Source: Hyaloraphidium curvatum (Eukaryota; Monoblepharomycota; Hyaloraphidiomycetes; Hyaloraphidiales; Hyaloraphidiaceae). Taken from it: a DNA stretch of 64,000 nucleotides. The notes below the pieces were generated by a model, which was not told where the DNA came from, ran no database searches, and saw only the letters and a list, made by a program, of their open reading frames with translations. Shown here piece after piece: positions 1 through 10,197 of this stretch. The DNA is taken from positions 248,001 through 312,000 of the forward strand of contig JAIVFI010000027.1 of the NCBI GenBank assembly GCA_025558095.1, in the 5' to 3' direction. Both the position numbers and the translations under genes were made by a program. Every line of letters starts with the position of its first letter. The first letter of the stretch is position 1.

Positions 1-1
1 A

Positions 2-157
2 CGGATGCTCCGGTCTTCAGCCGCCAAGTTTGCCGTCGAGCCGCCTTCGCCGTCTCCCACGCCTGTGGTCAGCTCTAGGTCGGGAGGCTTGATGGCTCGA
101 TCGATGGCGCTCCCGCCCCCGCCCAAGCTCCGGCTCAACTTCCTGTCGTTCCCATAA
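2..157 (+). CDS. C-terminal fragment of an upstream gene (partial)
   Basis: An open frame runs from the left window edge to a TAA at 155-157 and encodes about 51 residues rich in Pro and Ser, ending in a basic-hydrophobic tail (KLRLNFLSFP). No domain is visible. It may be the last exon of a plus-strand gene whose body lies outside the window. It is too short to assign, and it could also be chance coding, so confidence is low. Confidence 0.3.
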   Translation, partial: RMLRSSAAKFAVEPPSPSPTPVVSSRSGGLMARSMALPPPPKLRLNFLSFP

Positions 158-458
158 CATATCTCTGAACTCTGGCTACGTATCGTTAGTTAGGTCCTAT
201 TGATGTATCTGGTTGACTAGGTTGACTAAAGTGTCTATGCTGCAAGGTGTGCAGCTGCATCCGCAATCCACAAGCTGGATTACGATCGCCGGTACTCTCA
301 AGAGCTATTGCACTTAGCTTTCATTCGGGTTGTCTTCCATTCAGTAGTCCAGGCCGGAGTCAGAGGAGGGCAAGGTCGTGCCTGGGTCGCGCTCGTCGCC
401 ACATTTCCGAGACCCCGAAAAGGCATCCTCCGCTGCCCGAATCGCGCCTGGTGGCACC
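158..458. other. Intergenic gap, presumed 5' region of the demethylase gene
   Basis: About 300 bases between the upstream fragment and the demethylase start. GC is lower than in the genes. I see no convincing ORF, RNA gene or repeat here. Confidence 0.4.
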
Positions 459-3296
459 ATGAGGCAGAAAACTAAGCCGACGCGAGCCGCGGACAACCTC
501 GGCGTCGTGTCGCCGACGGCGCCGGCAGCGGCCGAGGTCCCGGACGTTGCCCGACAGCCGGTGAGCCTCTGCCGCTTTTCGTATCCCACCGGGGTGACTA
601 ACTGTCCATCGCGGCCGCCGCGGCGCAGGATGCGAAGCGAGTGCACGGGTTGTCTGAGAATGTCCCGGCGACGCCCACCGTGACGGACCACTCGGACGAG
701 GACGGGGGACCAAACAAGCGACCGCGCACGGACGAGGCCGCTCCCGGCAGCGCCGCGATGGCATCGCTGGACCGCGTCTCCATGCGAATCGATTTCGATG
801 CCATCGCGTCGCCATCGGCCATCAAGATGGAGTCCCCCGCCGGCGCGATGTCGGCTCCGTATGAGGGGAAGGAGGTCCCGTCAACCCAGTCGTTCCGCGA
901 CAACCCCGAGATGCCCGGCCGGACCTCGCGCTACCGGGAGGATGTGCCCTTCAAGCCGCAGTTCTATCCGCCGAGCTACGATTTGAAGCAGGCGGAAGCC
1001 CGGAGCAGGGTCTTCGGTATCGAGCACGTGCCGGTTCTGCGCCCCACGGTGGAGCAGTTCAACGATCCTCTTTCGTACATCGAGAGCCTTCGGGAGATTG
1101 GCGAGCGATATGGTGCAGTCAAAATTGTTCCCCCTCCTGGTTGGTCGCCTCCGTGTGCCATCGATCCCGAGGTACTGTCAACTCGCCACTACCGTTTCGA
1201 GCTTGCGCTCATTTTGGCTGCCCATGTTTCAGAAATTTCGGGTGGCAACTCGCCTGCAGCGTCTGAACCAGATGAACGGCCGCACCCGGTCCACCGTGAA
1301 CTACATGGAGTCTCTGATGACCTTCCACGAACAGCAGGGACAGGTCTTCACCGACCTGCCGAGCATCAACCAGCGCCCGATTGACCTGTTCAAGCTGAAG
1401 AAGGAAGTCGCTGGCATGGGTGGATTCGATGCCGTAACCCAAGACAAACGTTGGGGCGACATCGGCGCCAAGCTGGGCTTCAACCACTCCCACGCTCCGT
1501 CCCTGGCGAATCAGGTCAAGACTGCGTACCGGAAATGGATTCTGCCTTTCGAGGAGCACATTCAGCGGAGCTTGGCCAATGCCGCGCGAAAGAAGAAGGC
1601 TGCAGAGCAGCAGCGCAGCCAGCGGAGGGAGCGCCGGGCGCGCGACGATGATTCCGACACCGAGCAACCCGCTGATTCTGCAAAGGGGCAATCCGTCGAG
1701 GGCACGCTGTGCAGCGTCTGCGAAGAGGCGTGTGTGGAGACCGGTGCTGCGAGGGATGACACGATCACCTGTGACTGCTGCTCCGGGGTTTACCACATTG
1801 CGTGCCTCGATCCGCCGCCGAAGGTTTGGAGGCAGGACTGGTTCTGCGCAAAGTGTCTTGCCGATAGCGTCGAGAACTTTGGCTTCGAGGACGGTGGCGA
1901 ATACTCTCTTCTCGAGTTTGCGCACACCGCCAACCGCTGGAAGGAGCACTACTTCGACATGGACTTGCCCGGCGGTGGGCCTGCGGGCGTCTCGGAGGAC
2001 GATGTCGAGAGGGAGTTTTGGCGTCTGGTCGAGGATCCGTACAACGAGGTGGAGGTGGAATATGGCGCCGACCTGCACGCGACCATCCACGGAAGCGCGT
2101 TTCCCACGCTCGACAAGCAACCGGACTCTCCCTATGCCAGCCATCCTTTCAACCTCAACAACTTGCCCACCATTGCCCCGTCTCTGCTGTCGCATCTCAA
2201 CGTCAACATCTCCGGCATGATGGTCCCTTGGGTCTACGTGGGACACTGCTTCTCCACGTTCTGCTGGCACGTCGAGGACCACTGGGCCTACGCCGTCAAC
2301 TATGTCCACCTTGGCGAGACCAAGACCTGGTACATTGTTCCGGAATGGGGTGCCGACATGTTTGAGGCCGCAATGCGCCGCGCTGTGCCGGAGCTTTTCG
2401 GTAAGTTTTATTTTGACTGTCTCGCAGCATTTCTGACTTCGTCGACAGAGAAAACTCCGGATCTCCTCTTCCACCTGACGACGATGCTTTCTCCCCAATT
2501 TCTTAAGAAGGAGGGGGTCCCGGTCTACGCAATCGACCAGCGTGCCGGCGAGTTCACGGTGACCTGGCCCCGCGCGTACCACTGCGGATTCAACCACGGG
2601 TTCAACGTTGCCGAGGCCGTCAACTTCGCCCCTCCAGACTGGCTGCCTGCGGGTCGGAAGTGCGTGGAGCGGTACCGCGACTACCAACGCACGCCGGTCT
2701 TCTGCCACGACGAGCTGGTCATCCGCGTGGCCCTGAAGGATTCGCAAGCGTCCGGCATGGACAAGGCCACCTTCAAGTACCTCCAGGCCGAGCTTCAGGC
2801 CGTGCTGAAGAAGGAAGTCGCCCTTCGCAAGATTGTGCAGCAGTGTTATCCGGACGTCCACAGCGAGGAGGATAACCCCTGGGACTCGACGTCTGCCGCC
2901 GTGCGGAAGAAGTCGACCGACGACGACGAAGCCATTCGATGCCACGAATGCCGCTCCTACGTTTACCTGAGCTACGTCGTCTGCGGCAAGGGGCAGCGCT
3001 GCCCGTCCTCTGCCGGTACCGCTCCGGTAACGGCTGTCAAGAAGGAAGGCGACGACCAGAAGGAGAGCAAGCCTCGATATGGGGCTGGTCGTGTTGGACT
3101 CGTGTCTGCGGATCAGATGGCGTCGCAGCGCAAGGTGTGCCTGTCCTGCATTGACAAGGTGCAGTTTGTCCTAGCTTCCTCGTCGCTCTCGTGCTGACAA
3201 GCTTCTGTTCAGCTGTGCTCGTGCCACGTACCCGTGCTCCACATGGCCCTTTCTAACCGCCAGATCACGGCTCTATCGAAGAAGTTCGGGCTGTGA
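459..3296 (+). CDS. JmjC histone H3K4 demethylase, KDM5/Lid2 type
   Basis: Five exons fit: 459-560, 629-1171, 1233-2400, 2449-3158, 3213-3296, giving 868 aa. The start is the ATG in CACCATGA; the first intron contains CTAAC before its acceptor. Domain order is JmjN (VPVLRPTVEQFNDP), ARID (TDLPSINQRPIDLFKLKKEV), a PHD finger (CSVCEE...CDCCSGVYH...WFCAKC), JmjC and a C-terminal C5HC2 zinc finger (CHECRSYVYLS...VCLSCIDKLCSC). The Fe(II) ligands are visible as HVE in WHVEDHW and the distal His in YHCGFNHGFN, so it should be catalytically competent. The third intron (2401-2448) is 48 nt and in frame, so it reads through as coding, but removing it restores the family sequence PELFEKTPDLL. KDM5 enzymes remove methyl groups from H3K4 in the nucleus. 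The protein is short for the family: no second PHD finger and no PLU-1 region. Confidence 0.93.
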
Positions 3297-3454
3297 GACG
3301 GAGACGGGTAAGGGAACTCTCTATTCCCGAGTTGGAGTGAAGTGTGCTCGCGTCTTCGCGTGCTCTGTGTCGATTTAGCAGCCGTAGTTCTAGCCTACAC
3401 TTATGTCTATGAGAGCAAAGATTCAGGATCCTCGTTGCACTTTCGATCTCTTGC

Positions 3455-4162
3455 CTACTCGGGAGCGGCTGCGCTACTAGCGCTCCCATCTAGCTCAAAC
3501 CCAAGCCAATCCAATTTTCCATTGGCATCGGCGTCCGCAATCCACCCCGGGAGATGTTCCGTCTCGAACGTTTGCGCCGACCAATCGTCCGGCAAAAGCT
3601 CGACGCTGTCGTCCAAAATCCAGACATACGTGATCGCCTCGATCGGATCTGATCCGGAAACGTCCACGACAACCGTTCGTCGTTCATACTCCTGCGTTTG
3701 ACGATCACTCCCTGTCCTGACTTGCCAACGCGGACAAGGCCCACGCACCACTTCTTCCCAGTCGTCCAACCAGAACATGTGGCTCTCCGGAACCCATCGC
3801 AACACCCCTTCCACGGATCTAGGATTTGCATTCGCTCTGTCCACGATCAAGGCAGGGTACTTTCGATCTCGAACACAGCAGCGGCGGTATCCTCGAAGAA
3901 CCGCCTTCTGTGATCGCGGCACCTCCGTGACCTTCACTGCACCCTGGGACACGACTCTAAGATAAACTGCGGGTGCGTCGGGAAGGCAGAATGGTGGAAA
4001 CGAGCGTCAGAATGGGTGCTCTGGGGCTCATTGCAGATTCACCACTGTCGAACATCAGCGTGCCGTCTGGGGTGCGAATCGCGGTGTCAGAACGGCTTCG
4101 AATGGAGCAATGAGCGTAGAAAGCTCACAGAAAAAGCAAGGGAGTAGCACGTCTTCCGCCAT
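3455..4162 (-). CDS. AIG2-like gamma-glutamylcyclotransferase-fold protein
   Basis: Three exons are inferred: 4129-4162, a 21-nt exon 4046-4066, and 3455-3954, total 184 aa. The splicing rebuilds the family N-terminus FFYGTLMFDIV, where the Tyr codon is split across intron 1. Downstream are VLRGYRR, YPALIV, a VEGVLRWV strand and LDDWEEV, which includes the acidic position expected for the catalytic Glu, then RRTVVV, AITYVW and W-SAQTF. Family members fold as a small beta-barrel and act on gamma-glutamyl peptides or amines; the substrate here is unknown. It is divergent from the adenylyl cyclase, with about 320 bp between starts. Confidence 0.75.
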
Positions 4163-4480
4163 GTCGCAGTTGCAAGTCGCGTTGTTGACCACGGCGGGAA
4201 TTAACAATGGACGATCTTGACGAGCGCTCTCACAAGAGGCCCATGCAATTCTCGCTGGACCGGCATCCCAGCTCGATGCAGGCAGCATGAAGCACATTCA
4301 TTGAGACGGACGCAGATTGGCGTTTTCCGGGGTGCGCTGGTGGCGATGGGCGATGCGGGGCCCAGCAGACTTGCGTTGCCGGTCGAAGGACACAGGAGAG
4401 ATACGCGGCCGTCGCACAGGCTGCCTTCACTCCTGCCGGCAACGTTCTCTCGTTCTGCATTGTCCTTGCGACCGCCCAAT
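4163..4480. other. Divergent promoter region
   Basis: Spacer between the AIG2-like gene (minus) and the adenylyl cyclase (plus). The cyclase frame is open upstream to about 4217 with an alternative ATG at 4346, so part of this may be coding. No other element is seen. Confidence 0.3.
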
Positions 4481-7400
4481 ATGGGCAGGTCGGCATCGTA
4501 TTTGGACCACGACACGTCTGCCTGGCCGCCATGGAAGGAACGCTGGCTTGTCTTCGACTCGGACGCCCAGGAAGACGAGTACCGCGCGAACAGGATGGTT
4601 CCTGCGTACTATAAGCTCTTTGGGATTGGGAGTCTAATGACTGGGCTGGTCATCTGCATCGACGTCGGCAGGGAATGGAGCTTGGGACGTGCCTCCGTCG
4701 CGAGGATAACCGTGTCCCTGCTGGCGATCGTGGCCTATCTCGCCGTTGTGCTCCACGTATCTCTGACTAGTCCCGAGTCTTTTTCAAAGCTGGGGCATAA
4801 GGGCAGAAGGCAGCGGTTCCTGTTCCGGCACGCGCTCGGCATTTGGCTCGGCGTAGCGATGCTCCTCCAGTGCTTACGTACGTTGGGATTTCCGGGTGCC
4901 TTCGCGTCGGGGCAACAAGTCTGAGGCTGCCGTGCTTCCGCAGCCGAGTATCTGAATTCAGCAAAGTCGCATATGCCCGGCGGCTCGACGATCCCATCCA
5001 CCTTGGGCGGCTACATGCCATCGTTCTTCATCCTAGTTATAGCAGACTATACCGGTAACTCCTCTTCGGCTCATCTCGGAGTGCCACTAATAGCTTCTTT
5101 CAGGCAACGGCCTGCTTCTTCCGTGGAATGTGCTACTCGGTGGAGTTGCGCTCGTTCTTTCACTCGGCTTTTCATTGTGGACGGGCAACGGGAGCTTTTG
5201 GGAAAGTGAGCTCCGTCCTACCGCGTTTTCTGGTCTTTCTCATTGCGCCTTTGTCCAGCATTTGTGCATTTGTCACCCACGATATCCGCAGTCATTATCG
5301 CCTGGCCGTCGTACTACACCAATGACCGGCTGCAGCGACTCACTTACCTGAACTGGATCAAGCTGGAGCTGAAGCGGACGGAGTCCGTGGAGGCGAAGAG
5401 CCGGCTGGACAACCAACTGACTCTCATGTTCCCTCCGGCGATCCTCCCAGCGCTTCGCGCGGATTTTGAGTCGGTTCGTGGCGTTGCTCGAGCGCCCCTT
5501 TGTCCCGTTGAGCTCACACCTTCTGCTAGGGCAATCACGGCGTCATAGCCAAAAGCATCAAGTCTGCAGCCGTCATGTTTGTCGAGTTTGGGTCGAAGCA
5601 GCTCAAGAACATCATGCTCTCCTCCAACGTCGACGAGGCCGCGCGTGCCGTCAAGATTCTGAATTGCGTGTTCAGCGAAGGTTCGCACGACGATTTCTCC
5701 ACTACCTTTGATACTGACGGAAGCTATTCTAAGTTGATAGCCTCCTGATGCAACCCGAGTTCCAGCAGGTCCACAAGATAAAGACCCTCGGCTCGAAGTT
5801 GCTACTCGCCGGCGGACTCTTTTCCTCCTGGACCAAGGGGAGCAACGAGCCCCGCCCCGTCTCGCGGCGCGACTCTGTGCGATCGAGCACGGTGCCGGAC
5901 CTCGTCAAGTGCCTCCACGCTCTGTACATAAGGCTCTACAGCAAGAACGTCGAGATCGTCGACCTGCTCGACGTCAGGGCGGGCATGCACGTCGGCCCGC
6001 TCGTGGTGGGCATCGTGGGCAACACGAGGTTTTACTTCGACGTCTATGGAGGTAGGTCGTCGTTCCACGCCATATTCGATCCTGCTAACCGCTCTGATGC
6101 AGATACGATCAATGTTTCCGCGCGGCTGCTGGATCTGACCAAGCCGGGAGAGTTGGCTTTCGGGGAAGCCGTGTATGGCCTGCTGCAGCCGCTCTTCTTG
6201 GAGTCTCGTTGTTTAGGCGTGCAGCAGATCAAGGGCAAGGGGCAGATGGAGGTGAGAGATTCGTTTCTGACGCGCCAGTGCCTTCTAAGTTTCTCAACGC
6301 CAGATTTATGTTTCGGACATTGAGAGCCAGGGGCGAAAGCCTTCGTTGGCATTGACTTTGGACCCGGAACCGGAGCAGGGCCTCCGAATCGGTAACGTGA
6401 CCGCATTCGGGGATGACGTCGCCTTTTGCGACTTTTCCATCTTCGAGTTTGCCGGTAAGCTGCGATCGCGCACCGTGGGTCTCCCAGCCCGGCTCGCCAG
6501 CCGCATCCGCGTGCTCGGCTGGAGCGCCCTGCGCCGCCTCCGCAAGGTGGTTTCTGGGGGCGGGTCGACCTGGGCCGACTCCAAGTCGGCCTACACCCGC
6601 GACACCATCCTCACCATGCCCGCCGAGCAGTACATCGGCCACCTGGGGAGCTACCTGCGCCGGATCCCCGCGGCCGAGGTGCGGCCGGTGTTGCTGGGGG
6701 AGATGAGCGGGTGGCTGCTCAAGTTCCGCAACTCGGACCTGGAGGGCATCTACTGCTCGGCAAAGATCCACGCCTCGCACCGGTCTGTGCTGCTGACGGC
6801 GCTGCTGGGCCTGCTGGCGTCGGCAAACCAGGTGTTTGCGGCGTTTTGCCACCTCGTGTCGGACGGGCGGACGCTCGAGTCGATTTTGGCGTCCGTCGAG
6901 GGCGGCGTGTTCACCGTGGAGGAGCTGGCCGTCATCTGGGTGGTGCTCGGGGTGGGTCTGCAGCTCCTCGGGCTCTTTTGGATCTGGATCGGGGCGCACC
7001 TCGGGACGGAAGCGCCGGCCGCCCTCTCGGGGAACAACGTCTGCGATCTGTCACGTCGACCGGACGACTGGAGCCCCGCCGGAGCCGGGAGCCCCCGATC
7101 GCCGGAAGCGCAGGCCGCCGCCGCCGCGCGCGCCAAAAAGGAGCAGCGAATGATGTCCCTCGTGCGCACGCTGGTGCTCGTCTGCTCCGGGTTGGGCTTT
7201 GCGCTCGTCCACATGGGTTCCCTCTCCTTCGCCGACCTCGACACCAACTACGGCTACCTGGCGGCCACCATGCAGCTCGTCGCCTTCTTCTGCGTCACCA
7301 TCCCCATGGCCGGCGGCATCGTCTTTGGCGAGTGGCAGTGCGTGCTCGCGTACCTGCTCGTGGTCGGGTGCCTGGCCTGGGCGGCGGCGGTGGGGCGGTG

Positions 7401-8520
7401 CAACGCGTTCGAGGGGATGCAGGCGGCGCTGCTGGCCAGCGTGTCGGTGGTCACGTCGGCCATCAACAAGCGCGTGGAGAGGGAGGATTTCCTGATGCAG
7501 GTGGTGTCGGCCAAGCATTCGATCATGACGTCGGCGGAGAACGAGAGGTCGCTGAGGTTTCTCGAGTGCCTGGTGCCGGCGCACGTCGTGCCGAGCCTGC
7601 TCTCGGTGCCGCGCAAGGACGTGGTGGAGAGGCTGGACAACGAGACGGTCATTTTCATGGTGGGTCGTTCTGTTCGCGGGCCTTGAAGGCTAACGACAGC
7701 AAACAAAATCAAACGTACATCCCGACACTCTGCTGCTTTCAGGATATTTGCGGTGGGCATTTGCTTGTCGCGGAGTTTCTTTCACCCTCTGACTTTGGAT
7801 TGCAGGCTTCACGAAGCTGTCGTCGATGATGGAGCCCTACGCCGTCATCCGCATGCTCAACGCCATCTTCTACGAGTTCGACCAGATCATACAGCAGGCC
7901 GGCTGCCACATGCAGAAGATCACCACGATCGGTGGGTCTTTCCGTGCATCCGCACTTGGGTTTGCGATCGATCTCTGGCCGCAGGCGATGCGTACGTGGC
8001 GTGCACGCTGACCAAGCCCGGAGCTCCCGAAACCGGCGGCGATTCTGACGGCGACGCCACCGCCGGCATCCATGCCGTCCGGAGCGCCGCCGAATCTGCC
8101 CTCCTGTGCGCGCGCACTGCGCTGGCGATGCAGGACAAGCTCGCGGAGCTGCACACCTTTTCCTGGTTCGTCAACCTGCTCCGCGGCAACACTGTGATGA
8201 TCCGGATGGGCCTGCACACGGCCGACGTGCTGGGCACGGTGCTGGGCAGCCGGTACGAGCTGGTGGGCACTGGGGTGGCGGTCGCCGAGAAGGTGCAGGA
8301 GGGGTGCAGCCCCGGCGGGGTGGCGGTCTCGGAGCGGACGTGGGAGCTGCTGCTGTCGCTGGGCGAGGGGGAGCTGCGCAGGAGGGGAGTACAGGGGCGG
8401 GCGAGCGGGAGGTTCGTGGCGACGGGGGGGGCGATCCGGGTGGTGGGGGAGCGGGCCGAGGGGGAGCCGTGCCTGGAGTGCTTCGAACTCACGCGGACGA
8501 GGGGCGGCGAGTACTACTGA
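4481..8520 (+). CDS. Tandem-domain transmembrane adenylyl cyclase (class III)
   Basis: Eleven exons fit: 4481-4877, 4944-5054, 5104-5205, 5292-5473, 5530-5680, 5734-6051, 6103-6251, 6304-7659, 7743-7752, 7806-7931, 7985-8520 (sum 3438 nt, 1145 aa). Layout: about six hydrophobic segments, catalytic domain 1, about five or six more segments, catalytic domain 2. Domain 1 carries KIKTLGSK (purine-selecting Lys), VVGIVGNTRF and YGDTINVSARL (Asp selecting adenine, plus the Asn/Arg transition-state pair), but has VEF where a metal Asp is expected. Domain 2 carries both metal aspartates (FMDICGFT and TIGDAYVA) but lacks the Asn/Arg pair (VGTGVAVAEKV). One composite ATP-cyclising site is predicted, making cAMP at a membrane. 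The half-site order is opposite to animal enzymes. An upstream in-frame ATG at 4346 is an alternative start. No such protein is known from yeasts, whose Cyr1 is a peripheral LRR protein. Confidence 0.9.
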
Positions 8521-8647
8521 ATGTCTGTGTCGCGGATCGGTGGTCGTGCAGGGAATGAAGCTTGATTCGAGGTTGGCAGGTGCTGATTATAGCGGCCTCG
8601 ACGGAACCGCTAGGCAAACACGACCTTGCACCCCGAATTGCCCGGCG

Positions 8648-10028
8648 ATGGCGGAGACACCTGCCCCGGCCCGAGGCGGCGCGTTCTCGCTCGTCGAGAC
8701 GCCGCCGACGTACAATCTGCGGAACCGGCTTGCGCCGCGCGAGGACCCACTTGTCGGCGACACGCCGACGTACAACCTGCGGTCGCGCACGGTCGCGCGC
8801 GACTCGCCGACGCTCGGCAGCCGGCTCGCCGAGATCGCGGCCGAGGGCGACGACGGGCCGGAGGGAACGGGCGCTGAGAGCCGGGCGCAGTGGGCGCGCG
8901 CGCGGTGGGCGGACGCCGCGGCGGCGGCCGGCCCGGTGCTGCGCCGCGTCCGCGACGAGGGCAAGCGCGCCGCCCGCCGCTTTGCGCGCTGGTGGGCCGC
9001 CACCGGCTGGGCGCTCAAGGCCGCCGTAGCGTGCTGGGCCGTCGCGCTGCTGCTCGCGCTGTTTGCCGCAGACGCCCCAAAGAAGCAGCCAGACCTGCTC
9101 GGCCGCCTGAAGGAGGTCGACGCCGCCCGCGCCGTGCCCGACGTGGTGCTGCAGTGCGACGCGCCCGGCGACGGAAGAGTGCAGCTGCAGGTCGTTGACG
9201 CCGCGCCGGCCGCGGATGTCGGCGGGGAGCTGCTGCTGGTGGCCGTCAAGAACGCTTCCAAGCCGGACGCCGCGGCTGCCTCCCCCTTGGGCCAGATCGC
9301 CGTGCCGGTCGCCCAGATGCCCGAGGAGCAGTTTTACGATGCCGCAGAGCACCCCGCAGAGGACCTGCCGGCCACCAACTCGACCGCCACGCAGACGAAG
9401 CCCCTGCCCGTCCCGCGCACGCCCCTGGACCAGACGCTCTGGACCGTCGTGGACGCCAGCCAATCCTCCCAGACCTTCCACCTGCGCCCGCCCGGCTTCT
9501 TCTCCGGCTGGATGGCGAAGCTGCTCGAGTGGGCGACCGGGGACGGCCTGACGGTTGCTACGGGCGGCGAGCCCGACACCGTCGTCGCGCCCCTCGACGA
9601 ATCGGCACCGCAGTGCTGGGCCATGGCAGGTGGGCATCCTCCCTCGTCAATCCCGTCGCGACGACCTAACCGCGCTCCCCTGGTTCGCAGGAGACAAGGG
9701 CCGCGTCACTTTCCGCCTCGCCAAGCCCCTCCTGGTCTCCTCCTTCTCGGTCCGCCACCGGCCCCCCGCATCGCACGGCAAGCGTTCCCTCCCCCGCATC
9801 GTCTCGTTCCACCGCGCCCGCGCGCCCGGCGCTGCCGAGTCCGAGGGCGACTTCCTCGCCTCGGCGCACCTGGACCCCGACGCCCAGGGCGAAGCAACAG
9901 TGCTCGAGGCGCGCAACAACGCGACGGCGCTGGACGGGTTCGAGATGCGGGTGCATGCAAACTGGGGAAACCCCAGCTACACCTGCGTGTACCAGGTGCA
10001 GGTGTGGGGCGTCGAGGCCGATGCCTAG
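8648..10028 (+). CDS. SUN-domain nuclear envelope protein (short form)
   Basis: Two exons, 8648-9629 and 9691-10028, 439 aa. The N-terminus has two copies of a TPTYNLR-R motif, then a basic stretch and one membrane helix (ALKAAVACWAVALLLALF, about residues 118-138). The C-terminus is a SUN domain: CWAMAG at its start, F-LAKPLLVSSFSVRH, and the family ending NWGNPSYTCVYQVQVWG. SUN proteins sit in the inner nuclear membrane and bind KASH proteins to form LINC bridges. The lumenal part before the SUN domain is short, with little coiled coil. An upstream in-frame start (8540) lacks an ATG context. Its 3' end faces a second SUN gene only 169 bp away. Confidence 0.88.
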
Positions 10029-10197
10029 TGCGTGGCGGATGAGCTAGGCGGACCGTGCGTCAGAGAGAGGCCAGAGGACACAAATTCGAGATACCGGACC
10101 CGCGAGGGCAAACCAGATCAGCGCGATTGTTTTTCGTCTTCGTGTCATACAAAGCACGCGGCCCGGCGCCGCGATCATACCGTTCCCGCCCGTTCCC

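Noticed and set aside
1209..2945. 578-aa open frame on the minus strand
   Set aside because: It lies antisense to the demethylase ARID-PHD-JmjC exons and is a mirror of their codon bias; no family motifs.
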